Positions 38,960-47,630 of a stretch of DNA of 64,000 bases are shown piece by piece. The notes below the pieces were generated by a model that saw nothing but the letters and a program-made list of their open reading frames with translations, was not told where the DNA came from and ran no database searches. How positions within the stretch are numbered: the stretch's first letter is position 1; every line of letters begins with the position of its first letter. The stretch is taken from positions 1 through 64,000 of the forward strand of contig NZ_DRGY01000006.1 of the NCBI RefSeq assembly GCF_011049865.1. The letters run 5' to 3'. The DNA comes from Marinobacter antarcticus. Its GTDB lineage: Bacteria > Pseudomonadota > Gammaproteobacteria > Pseudomonadales > Oleiphilaceae. The position numbers were made by a program, and so were the translations under genes.

Positions 38960-39856
38960 TCAATAGGTTCTTGCGACCACGTAATCTGCCATGGCTCTCA
39001 GAGGATCGGCCTCTGGCCCAAAATCCTGCAGGCTCTCAAGCGCGTCGCTTAGCAGAGATGAGAGATGCCCTCGCGCTCCGTCAAGTCCCAGCAGAGCGGG
39101 ATAGGTTGGTTTTGCCCGGGCAACATCGGAACCCTGGGGTTTGCCGATAATATCTGTATTTCCCTCAATATCGAGGAGGTCATCCTGAACCTGAAAAGCC
39201 AGGCCCAGAGCTTTTGCGTAACGTGTGAGAGCGTTCAGCGAGCGCTCGCTAATGTTGGGAGCGGTCAGCGCCCCGATGCGCACGCTGGCTTCGATCAGGG
39301 CGCCGGTTTTGTGCCGGTGCATGGTTTCAAGCTGCGCCAGGGTCAGGCTCTTGCCCACGGATTCCAGATCAATCGCCTGGCCGCCCACCATGCCCCTGTG
39401 TCCGCTTGCACGCGCCAGCTCCCGTATCATCGTGAGCCGTGCGGATGTCTCAACGCCGGGCGCGACGGCGAGCCATTCAAACGCCAGTGCCTGCAAGGCA
39501 TCGCCCGCCAGAATGGCCGTCGCTTCATCAAAAGCAATGTGTGCGGTTGGTCGGCCGCGCCGCAGTTCGTCGTTATCCATCGCGGGAAGGTCGTCGTGAA
39601 CAAGCGAGTAGGCGTGGATTAACTCTATAGCGCAGGCGGGAACCAGTGCAGCGTCAGAATCCTGCCCCAGGGCACTCGCCGCTGCAAGGCTCAACGCCGG
39701 GCGGATACGTTTGCCGCCGCCCAGCACACTGTAACGCATCGCCTCCTGGAGCCGCTGTGAGGCAGAGCTGGATTCAATGCGTCGGTCCAGTTCCGCGTCT
39801 ACGCGGTTACGGCACGTTTCCAGAAAATCCACAACAGAGGGGTTCCCGTTACGCAT
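38960..39856 (-). CDS. ispA: farnesyl diphosphate synthase (IspA type)
   Basis: Trans-prenyltransferase making farnesyl diphosphate, precursor of undecaprenyl carriers, quinone tails and heme O. The first Asp-rich motif DDLPAMDND and the second DDLLDIEGNTD are intact, and GGKRIRPAL is present near residue 47. Length of 298 aa matches E. coli IspA. Its ATG shares a base with the xseB stop. The combination with dxs and xseB is a standard gammaproteobacterial operon. Confidence 0.95.
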   Translation of the reverse strand: MRNGNPSVVDFLETCRNRVDAELDRRIESSSASQRLQEAMRYSVLGGGKRIRPALSLAAASALGQDSDAALVPACAIELIHAYSLVHDDLPAMDNDELRRGRPTAHIAFDEATAILAGDALQALAFEWLAVAPGVETSARLTMIRELARASGHRGMVGGQAIDLESVGKSLTLAQLETMHRHKTGALIEASVRIGALTAPNISERSLNALTRYAKALGLAFQVQDDLLDIEGNTDIIGKPQGSDVARAKPTYPALLGLDGARGHLSSLLSDALESLQDFGPEADPLRAMADYVVARTY

Positions 39857-40110
39857 CAGCCGGCGTCATCCGACAAAAAAGGACGGGTTTTGAGGGTGCC
39901 ATCGTCGTTTTGCACCAGTTGTTCAACCCGCTGTTCGGCGCTCTTGAGAGCCTGCTGGCAGGCACGGGTCAGCTTTACGCCGCGCTCGAAGGCGGTCAGC
40001 GATTGCTCGAGAGACAGCTCTCCCTGCTCCAGGTTGCGTACCAGTGTTTCCAGCTCATCAAGAGATTTCTCAAAGTCGGCAATGGATGTCGCGTCTTGTT
40101 GACCGGCCAT
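39856..40110 (-). CDS. xseB: exodeoxyribonuclease VII small subunit
   Basis: Small helical subunit of exonuclease VII, which degrades single-stranded DNA together with the large subunit XseA (not in this window). The 84 aa product has the family core [26 protein letters not shown] and [24 protein letters not shown]. First gene of xseB-ispA-dxs, preceded by a GGAGGGCCGCCG stretch before its ATG and by an extended -10 promoter. Confidence 0.94.
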   Translation of the reverse strand: MAGQQDATSIADFEKSLDELETLVRNLEQGELSLEQSLTAFERGVKLTRACQQALKSAEQRVEQLVQNDDGTLKTRPFLSDDAG

Positions 40111-40145
40111 CGGCGGCCCTCCGATCGGGTGGAAGAATTTCGCGG

Positions 40146-40154
40146 ATTATATCA
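40146..40154 (-). promoter_or_regulatory. extended -10 promoter of xseB-ispA-dxs
   Basis: Read on the minus strand, TGATATAAT is a perfect TATAAT with the TG extension, about 36 bases before the xseB start codon and just after the stop of the upstream NRDE gene. No convincing -35 is seen, which is tolerated with an extended -10. Confidence 0.5.
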
Positions 40155-40165
40155 GAGGATGAGCG

Positions 40166-40939
40166 CTATCGCTGCCAGTTGAACGTTCGCAATCCTTCCG
40201 GGCGGCCTTCAGGCGCCCAACTCTGTTCGGTTACGTGAATCTCCCCGTCGTGGGACAGACTCACCACGGTGGTAGCGCGGGTACCGTATTCGGCGCCGGT
40301 TATGAACGGTGATGAAAGAAAGCGTTCAGTATCACGATTTGCGCCCGTGTCCGGTAGCAGATGATCCGGCGCAGGCGTTCTATCCTGCAGTAGCTCGAGG
40401 AGATCTCGGTGCAGATCCTCGACGCTGCCGCTCGTCGATTTCACGGTTCGGTCTACGGCTTCCCGGAGACGTAACAGTTTTGGCCAGGGGGTCTGAAGCA
40501 GATGATTGCTCAGGCCGTATATTCCACGATGAAGAGCACGACCCGGGTGTGCATCGCGGTTGCTGAAGTACCAGCCTGCAGTATCTTCGAGGCTGACAAG
40601 GTTGAACCCCGCGTATCGGGCAGACGTGTTTTTCAGGCTTTCCTGAAATTGTGACCTGGGCTCAATGAGTGCCCGCAAGGGGAGCTCGCCACGGCTTGCC
40701 GGGCCAGCTTCTTGTGTACCCTCGCGAACGTTGGTTACGGCGGCTACCCGGCCCTCGGAAGAAATTGCCAGCCATGTACCCCCGGATTGCAGATCCCTGC
40801 CAGACAGTACCCTGTTGCCGGATTCTGTGGTCCACCAATCAAGCGGCGCTGTGGGCCTGCGGAAAAACTCATCCCGGTTGGCGGCGACAACCAGTGGAAA
40901 ACGGGCGCTTTGGCCGAGGGAAAATGCGATCAGGCACAT
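40166..40939 (-). CDS. NRDE (TANGO2-like) family protein
   Basis: Member of the NRDE/TANGO2 family, named for its AANRDEFFRRPT segment. Bacterial members are poorly characterised; animal TANGO2 is linked to heme or lipid handling. ATG 40939 gives 257 aa starting MCLIAFSLG. The Cys at position 2 would become N-terminal after Met removal, a pattern seen in Ntn-type hydrolases; that is an inference. Other conserved pieces: GGTWLAISSEGRVAAVTNVR, FNLVSLED, YGLSNHLL and GTRATTVVSL. Upstream extension to 40990 was rejected. It precedes xseB but has a promoter between them. Confidence 0.8.
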   Translation of the reverse strand: MCLIAFSLGQSARFPLVVAANRDEFFRRPTAPLDWWTTESGNRVLSGRDLQSGGTWLAISSEGRVAAVTNVREGTQEAGPASRGELPLRALIEPRSQFQESLKNTSARYAGFNLVSLEDTAGWYFSNRDAHPGRALHRGIYGLSNHLLQTPWPKLLRLREAVDRTVKSTSGSVEDLHRDLLELLQDRTPAPDHLLPDTGANRDTERFLSSPFITGAEYGTRATTVVSLSHDGEIHVTEQSWAPEGRPEGLRTFNWQR

Positions 40940-41061
40940 ATTACGTTGTTCTCCTGTGGCGGCCAGTGTTGCCCGCATTCCTGGCTGCACGTTTGAATGG
41001 TGAAGTTGCTGCGGCCGATGTGTATCATACCAGCCTTGTTTTGCCGTAGGCGTGAACGACT

Positions 41062-41859
41062 ATGACCCTGTTGACTGTATTTTTCATTTACCTGGCGCTC
41101 GGGGCCTTTGCCGGAATCCTGGCAGGCCTGTTCGGTATCGGCGGCGGCCTGGTCATCGTTCCGGTGTTGATATTCAGTTTCGGCCTTCAGGGTTTTGATC
41201 CGGAGGTCGCCGCTCACATGGCCGTAGGCACCTCGCTGGCGACCATCCTTTTTACCTCCATTAGCTCTATCCGCTCTCATCACGGTCACGGCGCTGTGCG
41301 CTGGGATATTTTTCGGCCGATGGCCTTCGGCATTGTAGCGGGTGCTCTTATAGGTGCCTGGACGGCTGCTTTGTTGAGTGGGGCAACGCTGGAACTGATT
41401 ATCGGGATATTTGTCATTCTTGTGGGCATCAAGATGCTGTTTGACGTCAATCCGACGCCGGGCAGCAACGTTCCAGGTAATTTCAGACTGGGTGCTGTCG
41501 GTGCAGGCATTGGCTGGGCTTCCGCTATTTTCGGGATTGGCGGCGGCTCACTCACGGTGCCGTATCTGAGCTGGTGCAACGTTCGGATGCAGCAGGCCGT
41601 TGGGACCTCGGCCGCGACCGGGTTGCCCATTGCCATCGCAGGTGCACTTGGCAACGCCTGGACCGGATGGCAAGAGCCTGGTTTGCCGGAGTACAGCCTC
41701 GGTTTTATCTATTTACCGGCCCTGATCGGTATCATTCTTACCAGCGTGTTGTTTGCTCGCGTGGGGGCAAATCTGGCGCACCGGCTTAATGCCAGAGTGC
41801 TGAAACGCGTGTTTGCCATCATGCTTCTGCTGGTTGGCCTTCGTTTTCTTCTGAGCTGA
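41062..41859 (+). CDS. sulfite exporter TauE/SafE family membrane protein
   Basis: Probable anion or sulfur-compound permease of the TauE/SafE (DUF81) family in the inner membrane. The 265 aa protein has about eight transmembrane helices in two repeats, each with the family glycine motif: [13 protein letters not shown] near residue 28 and [15 protein letters not shown] near residue 157. The substrate cannot be read from the sequence. lgt starts ten bases after its stop, so they are probably co-transcribed, although there is no known functional link. Confidence 0.88.
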   Translation: MTLLTVFFIYLALGAFAGILAGLFGIGGGLVIVPVLIFSFGLQGFDPEVAAHMAVGTSLATILFTSISSIRSHHGHGAVRWDIFRPMAFGIVAGALIGAWTAALLSGATLELIIGIFVILVGIKMLFDVNPTPGSNVPGNFRLGAVGAGIGWASAIFGIGGGSLTVPYLSWCNVRMQQAVGTSAATGLPIAIAGALGNAWTGWQEPGLPEYSLGFIYLPALIGIILTSVLFARVGANLAHRLNARVLKRVFAIMLLLVGLRFLLS

Positions 41860-41869
41860 GAGGTTTTTG

Positions 41870-42658
41870 ATGCTTCCGTATCCAAAGATAGACCCGGTGG
41901 CCCTCGCCATTGGACCACTCAAGATTCACTGGTATGGACTGACGTACCTTGTTGGCTTTGCCGCCGGTTGGTGGTTGGGTCGCCTGCGCACACGTAAACC
42001 CTGGTCGCCGGTTACAGAAGAGCAGATGGGCGACCTCCTGTTCTATCTGGCGCTCGGCGTTATTCTGGGTGGGCGTTTTGGTTACGTTATCTTTTACAAC
42101 TTTGATGCGTTTCTGGCGGATCCCTTGTGGCTTCTGCGGGTTTGGGAAGGCGGCATGTCTTTCCATGGCGGGTTATTGGGCGTCATGTTCGCCATGTGGT
42201 GGTATGGCCGCAAAATCGGAACCGGATTCTGGCGTCTTGCGGATTTTGTCGCACCTTTGGTGCCCGTAGGCCTCGGAGCCGGGCGGATTGGTAATTTTAT
42301 CAACGGTGAACTTTGGGGCAAGCCTACTGATCTGCCCTGGGCTATGGTTTTCCCGCAAGCGCCGGATGCGCTGGCGCGCCACCCATCCCAGCTCTATCAG
42401 TTTGCCCTTGAGGGCGTGTTGTTTTTTATTATTCTTTGGTGGTTCTCTGCCAAGTCGCGCCCACGAATGGCGGTGTCCGGCCTGTTCCTCATTTGCTACG
42501 GTGTGTTTCGCTTTTTGGTGGAGTTTGTACGCGAACCCGATGCACAACTGGGCTACCTGGCTTTTGACTGGCTCACCATGGGGCAGGTGCTTTCCTTCCC
42601 GATGATTCTTGCGGGGGCGATCCTGATGTTTATTGCTTACCGGAGAAACGTGGCATGA
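41870..42658 (+). CDS. lgt: prolipoprotein diacylglyceryl transferase
   Basis: Inner-membrane enzyme that adds diacylglycerol to the lipobox Cys of prolipoproteins, such as LpoA and RlpA in this window. The Lgt signature [13 protein letters not shown] is complete, with [25 protein letters not shown] and HPSQLYQF. About seven transmembrane helices in 262 aa. ATG 41870 is used; a TTG three bases earlier is possible. The stop overlaps the thyA start (ATGA), the conserved lgt-thyA pairing. Confidence 0.96.
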   Translation: MLPYPKIDPVALAIGPLKIHWYGLTYLVGFAAGWWLGRLRTRKPWSPVTEEQMGDLLFYLALGVILGGRFGYVIFYNFDAFLADPLWLLRVWEGGMSFHGGLLGVMFAMWWYGRKIGTGFWRLADFVAPLVPVGLGAGRIGNFINGELWGKPTDLPWAMVFPQAPDALARHPSQLYQFALEGVLFFIILWWFSAKSRPRMAVSGLFLICYGVFRFLVEFVREPDAQLGYLAFDWLTMGQVLSFPMILAGAILMFIAYRRNVA

Positions 42659-43494
42659 AAGCCTATCTCGAATTGATGCGGGACGTGGTGGATAACGGGT
42701 TTGATAAGGGTGATCGAACCGGCGTAGGTACTCGTTCCGTGTTCGGGCGTCAGATCCGCTTTAATCTCCAGCATGGCTTTCCTGTGGTCACCACCAAGAA
42801 AGTTCACCTGCGCAGCATCATTTATGAACTGCTATGGTTTCTGAAAGGCTCTACTGATAACAATTGGCTGAAAGAGCGCAAAGTTTCCATCTGGAATGCG
42901 TGGGCGCTGGAAAACGGCGATCTCGGGCCGATATACGGCAAGCAATGGCGAAGCTGGCAGTGCCCGGATGGCCGCGTGGTGGACCAGATCAGTGAAGTGA
43001 TCGACCAGATTCGCAACAAGCCAAACTCCCGCCGCCTGATCGTCTCTGCCTGGAACCCGGCAGAACTCCCGGATGAGTCCGTTGGTCCCCAGGAAAATGC
43101 CCGCGAAGGGCGCATGGCGCTGGCTCCCTGCCACTGCCTGTTCCAGTTCTATGTGCTCGACGGCAAACTCTCCTGTCAGCTGTATCAGCGCAGCGCAGAC
43201 CTGATGCTGGGCGTGCCGTTCAACATCGCATCCTATGCGCTGCTAACCCACATGATCGCCCAGCAGTGTGATCTGGACGTTGGTGAGTTTGTACATACTT
43301 TTGGCGATTGCCACCTGTACCAGAATCACCTGACAGACGACATTGTTTTTGAACAGCTCAAGCGTGAGCCAAAAGCGCTGCCGAAATTGTTAGTTAAGCA
43401 CAAGCCCGACTCAATTTTCGATTACGAGCTAGAAGACTTCGAATTCGAGGGCTACGATCCTTATCCCGCCATCAAAGCACCCATTGCTATCTAG
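42655..43494 (+). CDS. thyA: thymidylate synthase
   Basis: Methylates dUMP to dTMP using methylene-tetrahydrofolate, which becomes dihydrofolate and is recycled by FolA next door. The active-site segment [12 protein letters not shown] (Cys nucleophile), [24 protein letters not shown] and the end [18 protein letters not shown] are conserved. The 279 aa length reflects a short extra segment ([13 protein letters not shown]) just before the active site compared with the 264 aa E. coli enzyme. lgt-thyA-folA form one transcription unit. Confidence 0.96.
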   Translation: MKAYLELMRDVVDNGFDKGDRTGVGTRSVFGRQIRFNLQHGFPVVTTKKVHLRSIIYELLWFLKGSTDNNWLKERKVSIWNAWALENGDLGPIYGKQWRSWQCPDGRVVDQISEVIDQIRNKPNSRRLIVSAWNPAELPDESVGPQENAREGRMALAPCHCLFQFYVLDGKLSCQLYQRSADLMLGVPFNIASYALLTHMIAQQCDLDVGEFVHTFGDCHLYQNHLTDDIVFEQLKREPKALPKLLVKHKPDSIFDYELEDFEFEGYDPYPAIKAPIAI

Positions 43495-43540
43495 CGTAAG
43501 CAGCCCCTTAGCCCGAAGCCCCAGAGTCAGAGGAAAACGC

Positions 43541-44056
43541 ATGCGTAAAGCTTTAATCGTTGCCATGTCCCGCAACCGGGTAATCGGCAAGAACAATAGC
43601 CTGCCCTGGTACCTGCCGGGTGATTTGAAGTATTTCAAGCAAGCCACCATGGGCAAACCCATCATCATGGGCCGGAAAACCTGGGACTCCATTGGCAGAC
43701 CACTGCCGGGCAGGATGAACGTCGTCATTTCCCGCAACGCAGATAGAGAAGCCCCCGCAGGAACTACCACCGCAAAATCGCTGGAAGACGCCCTGATAAA
43801 AGCTGAAGCACAAGCCGAACTGGATGGTGGTGACGAAGTAATGATTATCGGGGGAGGGCAAATCTATACGGAAGCGCTACCCATGGTAGATCGCATTTAC
43901 ATCACTCAGGTGCACGCCGAAGTGGATGGCGATGCCTATTTTCCGGAAGTGAACTGGGATGAGTGGGAAGAAATCGGACGGGAGGATTTCTCCGCGTCCG
44001 ATAACAATCCTTACGACTACAGCTTCGTCGTCTATCAGCGCTTGGCGTCTGACTGA
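43541..44056 (+). CDS. folA: dihydrofolate reductase
   Basis: Reduces dihydrofolate with NADPH, restoring the folate used by ThyA. Conserved features: SRNRVIGKNNSLPWYLPGDLKYFK, the MGRKTWDSIGRPLPGR block and VMIIGGGQIY. ATG 43541 (171 aa) has GAGGAAAA upstream. The last 22 bases, including the stop, overlap the 3' end of the convergent DEAD-box helicase gene. Confidence 0.95.
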   Translation: MRKALIVAMSRNRVIGKNNSLPWYLPGDLKYFKQATMGKPIIMGRKTWDSIGRPLPGRMNVVISRNADREAPAGTTTAKSLEDALIKAEAQAELDGGDEVMIIGGGQIYTEALPMVDRIYITQVHAEVDGDAYFPEVNWDEWEEIGREDFSASDNNPYDYSFVVYQRLASD

Positions 44057-45564
44057 CGAGGAGGGCGTTTGCCCGCAGGCTTGCCACCTTTGCCCGGTGG
44101 TTTGCCACGTGCACCGGCGCCGCCAGGTCCGCTGCGACCCTTGTTGAAGCCACCTTTCGGTGGCCCCTTGCGAAACTCACCCGGGCGCCCGCCTTTACGG
44201 TCACGGCGCGGAGGCGGAGTTGAAGACACCACCGGCAGAGCTTCCGGTTGCTCCAGAGGCAGTGAGCCCGGCTGCATGGCCTCCATCCAGCAAGCGAGAG
44301 CACCGGCCACCATGGCAATGTCCATTTCGTTGCGTTCTGCGATGTCGTCCAATAACGCCATGGCTTTTGCGAGCTTTTTATCTTCGGCAAAGCCCAGAAG
44401 CTGAGTTTCAAACTGCTCTTCGCGCATTTTCTTCAGTTCAACCGGCGACGGCAGTTCGTAAGCTTCCATTGGCGAGTTGGTTGCTCGCTCAAGCGTGCGC
44501 AGCCAGCTTCGCTCGCGAGGGGTTACCAGCAAGATAGCTTTGCCGGTGCGCCCCGCGCGTCCGGTGCGCCCCACCCGATGGATGTAGGCTTCGGTGTCGT
44601 AGGGCACATCGTAATTGATAACGTGAGTCACTCTCGGCACATCCAGGCCGCGGGCGGCTACGTCGGTCGCAACGATAATGTCTTTCTTGCCCCGTTTGAG
44701 GTCTTCAACGGTCTGTTCGCGCTGGCGCTGATTCAAATCCCCGTTCAGGGGTGCGACAGCGTGTCCGCGAGCGCCCAGTTTCTCGGCAAGCAACGTGGTT
44801 TCGGCTTTGGTGCGCACAAAAATGATCGCAGCTTCGATCGGCTCGACTTCCAGAATGCGGGTTAGCGCGTCCAGCTTGCGCTCGGCATAAACCGGCAGAA
44901 CAAACTGGGAGATACGCTCAACCGTGCGGGTTTCGCTTTCGATTTTAACTTCGATCGCGTCGCTCAGATAGGTTTGAGCTACCTTCTTGATCTGCGGCGG
45001 CATGGTGGCAGAGAACAACGCACGCTGACAGTTTTCCGGTGTCTTGGATAGAATCGCTTCCACGTCGTCAATAAAGCCCATGCGAAGCATTTCGTCGGCT
45101 TCGTCCAGTACCAGGGCCTTAAGGCTGCCTAGTCTCAGCGTGCCTTTGCGAAGATGATCGAGCATACGGCCGGGGGTGCCAACAATTACCTGGGCACCGC
45201 GCTTGAGGCCTTTGATCTGAGGATAAAAATCCTGACCGCCGTAAATGGGCAACACGTGGAAATTGCGAAATTTCGCGGCATAAGACGTGAAGGCCTCAGC
45301 GACCTGAATAGCCAGCTCCCGCGTGGGTGCCAGAACCAGAATCTGAGGTTCCATAACGGTTGCGTCAATGCGGCTTAGTAGCGGCAATGCGAAGGCGGCG
45401 GTTTTACCCGTGCCGGTCTGGGCAACGCCCAGTAGATGTTTGCCAGCGAGCAGCGCAGGTATGCACTGGGCCTGGATGGGCGTTGGGGTTTCATAGCCAA
45501 TAGCGGATACAGCTTCAAGTACGGCTGGATCAAGCCCCAGTTCGGCAAAGGACAATTCAGACAT
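44035..45564 (-). CDS. DEAD-box RNA helicase (DeaD/CsdA-like)
   Basis: ATP-dependent RNA helicase for ribosome assembly or mRNA turnover, most like the DeaD/CsdA group in its core. Motifs in order: Q-motif region PTPIQAQC, AQTGTGKT (48-55), PTRELA, TPGR, DEAD (154-157), SAT (185-187), ARGLD and HRVGRTGR (329-336). The tail (about 440-509) is a low-complexity Arg/Gly/Pro/Lys region with no DeaD-type RNA-binding domain, so at 509 aa it is shorter than DeaD. Such tails usually bind RNA non-specifically. The 3' end overlaps folA by 22 bases tail to tail. A small inverted repeat lies in its leader. Confidence 0.92.
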   Translation of the reverse strand: MSELSFAELGLDPAVLEAVSAIGYETPTPIQAQCIPALLAGKHLLGVAQTGTGKTAAFALPLLSRIDATVMEPQILVLAPTRELAIQVAEAFTSYAAKFRNFHVLPIYGGQDFYPQIKGLKRGAQVIVGTPGRMLDHLRKGTLRLGSLKALVLDEADEMLRMGFIDDVEAILSKTPENCQRALFSATMPPQIKKVAQTYLSDAIEVKIESETRTVERISQFVLPVYAERKLDALTRILEVEPIEAAIIFVRTKAETTLLAEKLGARGHAVAPLNGDLNQRQREQTVEDLKRGKKDIIVATDVAARGLDVPRVTHVINYDVPYDTEAYIHRVGRTGRAGRTGKAILLVTPRERSWLRTLERATNSPMEAYELPSPVELKKMREEQFETQLLGFAEDKKLAKAMALLDDIAERNEMDIAMVAGALACWMEAMQPGSLPLEQPEALPVVSSTPPPRRDRKGGRPGEFRKGPPKGGFNKGRSGPGGAGARGKPPGKGGKPAGKRPPRQSDAKR

Positions 45565-45591
45565 TGATTTACTCGGAATTCGGGAGGTAGA

Positions 45592-45608
45592 GCATTGCTG
45601 GACAATGC
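45592..45608 (-). promoter_or_regulatory. inverted repeat in the DEAD-box helicase leader
   Basis: GCATTG and CAATGC pair around a five-base loop about 28 bases before the helicase start codon. It could form a small mRNA hairpin. No function can be assigned. Confidence 0.25.
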
Positions 45609-45761
45609 ATTATGTGATCGCATTATAAACGCTTTTTACAGGCTTTAATACGAAAAATCTTTGGCGGTCTGTAGGTAGTTGCCGTGAAGTCGTGATTGCG
45701 CCGCGCCCGTTATTTGGGCAATCTCCTGTGTTCACCGATAGGTTGCTAACAGGAAAGCATT

Positions 45762-46550
45762 ATGACCTTTGACGAACTTATTGCCGCTGGCCGCGCCAGT
45801 AACGAATTGGTAGTGCCTGTCACCTGGTCTCAGGGGCGAGCAACATTTGGTGGTTTGGTTACCAGCCTGCTGTTTGATCGCATGGAGCGATCAATTGCTG
45901 AAAGCCGGCCGGTGCGCTCGGTGCATGTGTCTTTTGTGGGACCGGTAGAGGCCGGTGTGCCGGCCGTTTTTGATGCGCAAATATTACGTGAGGGCCGATC
46001 GGTAACTCAGGTTGAGGGCAGGATTATACAGAATGGGGAGCCCCGGGTTGTGTGCCTGGCGGCTTTTGCGGGCGACCGGGAATCTTCTGTGCGGATTGAC
46101 GGGGTGCCAGCTCCAGAGGCAAAACCGGTAGGCCAATGCCAGGAGCTGCCCTATATCGAAGGGATGATGCCCGGATTTATCAATTATATTGAGATGCGCT
46201 GGGCCTACGGCAGCATGCCGTTTACCGGAGGAAGTGGGCGCGAAATGGGTGGCTGGATGCGATTTCGGAACGTGCCAGAGGTTCTGACGGATGCCCACAT
46301 TGTCGCGTTGATTGATGCATGGCCCGCTCCGATCCTTCAGCATTTCAAATCCCGTGTGCCAGCCAGTTCGCTGTCCTGGGCGTTCGATATCATTCATCCA
46401 AGGCCTGCTTTGGAGGCTGATGACTGGCTTTTGTACAAGGCCACGATTGATCAGGCGGGTGATGGCTACTGTCATTTCAGTGCCCGAGTCTGGACACCGA
46501 GAGGGGAGTTGTTGGCAATCAGCCGCCAGACCGCGACCGTTTTCGGTTAA
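45762..46550 (+). CDS. acyl-CoA thioesterase-like protein (double hotdog, TesB-like)
   Basis: Likely hydrolyses acyl-CoA to free fatty acid and CoA. Two hotdog halves are seen in 262 aa: the first with TFGGLVTSLLFDRMERSI and VRSVHVSFVGPVEAG, the second with LTDAHIVALIDAWPAP and SLSWAFDIIHPRP. The end, FSARVWTPRGELLAISRQTATVFG, is typical of the family. AGGAAAG is the ribosome binding site. It is a lone gene, divergent from the helicase and convergent with the dehalogenase homologue. Natural substrate unknown. Confidence 0.8.
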   Translation: MTFDELIAAGRASNELVVPVTWSQGRATFGGLVTSLLFDRMERSIAESRPVRSVHVSFVGPVEAGVPAVFDAQILREGRSVTQVEGRIIQNGEPRVVCLAAFAGDRESSVRIDGVPAPEAKPVGQCQELPYIEGMMPGFINYIEMRWAYGSMPFTGGSGREMGGWMRFRNVPEVLTDAHIVALIDAWPAPILQHFKSRVPASSLSWAFDIIHPRPALEADDWLLYKATIDQAGDGYCHFSARVWTPRGELLAISRQTATVFG

Positions 46551-46551
46551 C

Positions 46552-46583
46552 GCCTGGGTGCCTGGGTGCCTGGATGCCTGGCG
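46552..46583. repeat. octamer tandem repeat GCCTGGGT x4
   Basis: Four head-to-tail copies of an eight-base unit (GCCTGGGT, GCCTGGGT, GCCTGGAT, GCCTGGCG) fill the gap between two convergent stop codons. The unit is not a multiple of three, but it lies outside both genes. Confidence 0.75.
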
Positions 46584-46595
46584 GCTCAGGCCGCC
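46580..46595. terminator. possible bidirectional hairpin between convergent genes
   Basis: GGCGGC and GCCGCC pair around TCAG; the minus-strand stop codon is in the loop. No T-run follows on either strand, so terminator function is uncertain. Confidence 0.3.
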
Positions 46596-47485
46596 ATTTC
46601 GGATTTCAGCGCGTCAATGATGATCCGTGCAAAGTCTTCGGGGGAGTCTTCCTGCAGGAAGTGCCCGCCGCGCAGGGTGATGTGGGGTTGTCCGAGTGCG
46701 CCCGGAATGCGCCTCTGCATGTGGCGATCGCCGCCGCGAGTGATAGGGTCACCGCTGCTGAAGCAGGTGATAAAAGGCTTGCGCCAGCTTTCCAGCACTT
46801 TCCACGCCGCCTTGTTGGCGTTGCTTGCCGGATCGTCTGGCGACACGGGTACCAGTTTTGGGAAGGCTCGCGCACCCGCTTTGTATTCTGTGGTCGGGAA
46901 GGGCGCCTCATAGGCTGCCAGTTCCTGTTTGCTCAGTGTCCGCTCGGTGCCGAGTTGCACTATCCTGCTGATCGGAAACCATGGGCTGTGAGCCGCAAAC
47001 GCTTTCCATGCGACGAACGCCGCAGGCGCGCGAGTTTCGCCGGTTGGCAGCATGCCATTGCCAACAATGATCCGTTGGAACCTGTCGGGTAGTTCTGCCG
47101 CAAGTCGCAAGCCCAGGAGCGAACCCCAGTTCTGACAAACCAGCGTTATGTTCCTGAGATCCAATTCTTCAAGCCATCGGGTAAGCCATGCAATGTGGCG
47201 GTCGTAGCTGTAATCGGCTATCGAGGCCGGCTTGTCAGACTTGCCGAAACCGACAAGATCTGGTGCCAGCACTCGATGGCCGGCATCCGCTACTATTGGA
47301 ATCATGTGGCGGTAAAGGTACGACCAGGAAGGTTCACCGTGAAGCATGAGAACGGGCGATGCACCGGCTGGGCCTTCATCGACATAATGCATCCTGAGGC
47401 CGGGTTCAACGTTCAGGTAATGGGGGAGAAAAGGGTAATCCGGAAGAGTTACAAAACGCTTTTCATCGGTTCTCAGAATACGCAT
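46586..47485 (-). CDS. haloalkane dehalogenase-like alpha/beta hydrolase with Asn at the nucleophile
   Basis: Closest in layout to subfamily I haloalkane dehalogenases, which cleave carbon-halogen bonds with an Asp nucleophile. In 299 aa: HGEPSWSYLYR (oxyanion region, 50-60), PDLVGFGKSDKP, the nucleophile elbow VCQNWGSLLG (116-125), SGDPITRGGD with the probable catalytic acid Asp246, and GGHFLQED with the catalytic His275. The expected elbow is QDWG; here the codon at 47129-47131 reads AAC, giving Asn119 followed by the halide-binding Trp120. All other catalytic positions look intact. The protein may be inactive, may regain activity by deamidation, or may have changed function. A base-call error is also possible. 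Confidence 0.8.
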   Translation of the reverse strand: MRILRTDEKRFVTLPDYPFLPHYLNVEPGLRMHYVDEGPAGASPVLMLHGEPSWSYLYRHMIPIVADAGHRVLAPDLVGFGKSDKPASIADYSYDRHIAWLTRWLEELDLRNITLVCQNWGSLLGLRLAAELPDRFQRIIVGNGMLPTGETRAPAAFVAWKAFAAHSPWFPISRIVQLGTERTLSKQELAAYEAPFPTTEYKAGARAFPKLVPVSPDDPASNANKAAWKVLESWRKPFITCFSSGDPITRGGDRHMQRRIPGALGQPHITLRGGHFLQEDSPEDFARIIIDALKSEMAA

Positions 47486-47630
47486 GCCATCGACTGTCCT
47501 GACTGATTGGTTGCGTGATTGTTACGGGCAGCCCGTTGCCGGAGCCGCCATAGCAATCTTTGCCGGTAAGGATAAGTCAGTTAGCGATTTCATGTGTTTG
47601 AGTTGCGTAACAGTGCGTTGCGGCTTTGAA

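Noticed and set aside
46552-46583. CRISPR-like array
   Set aside because: The unit is only eight bases and copies are directly adjacent with no spacers; it is a simple tandem repeat.
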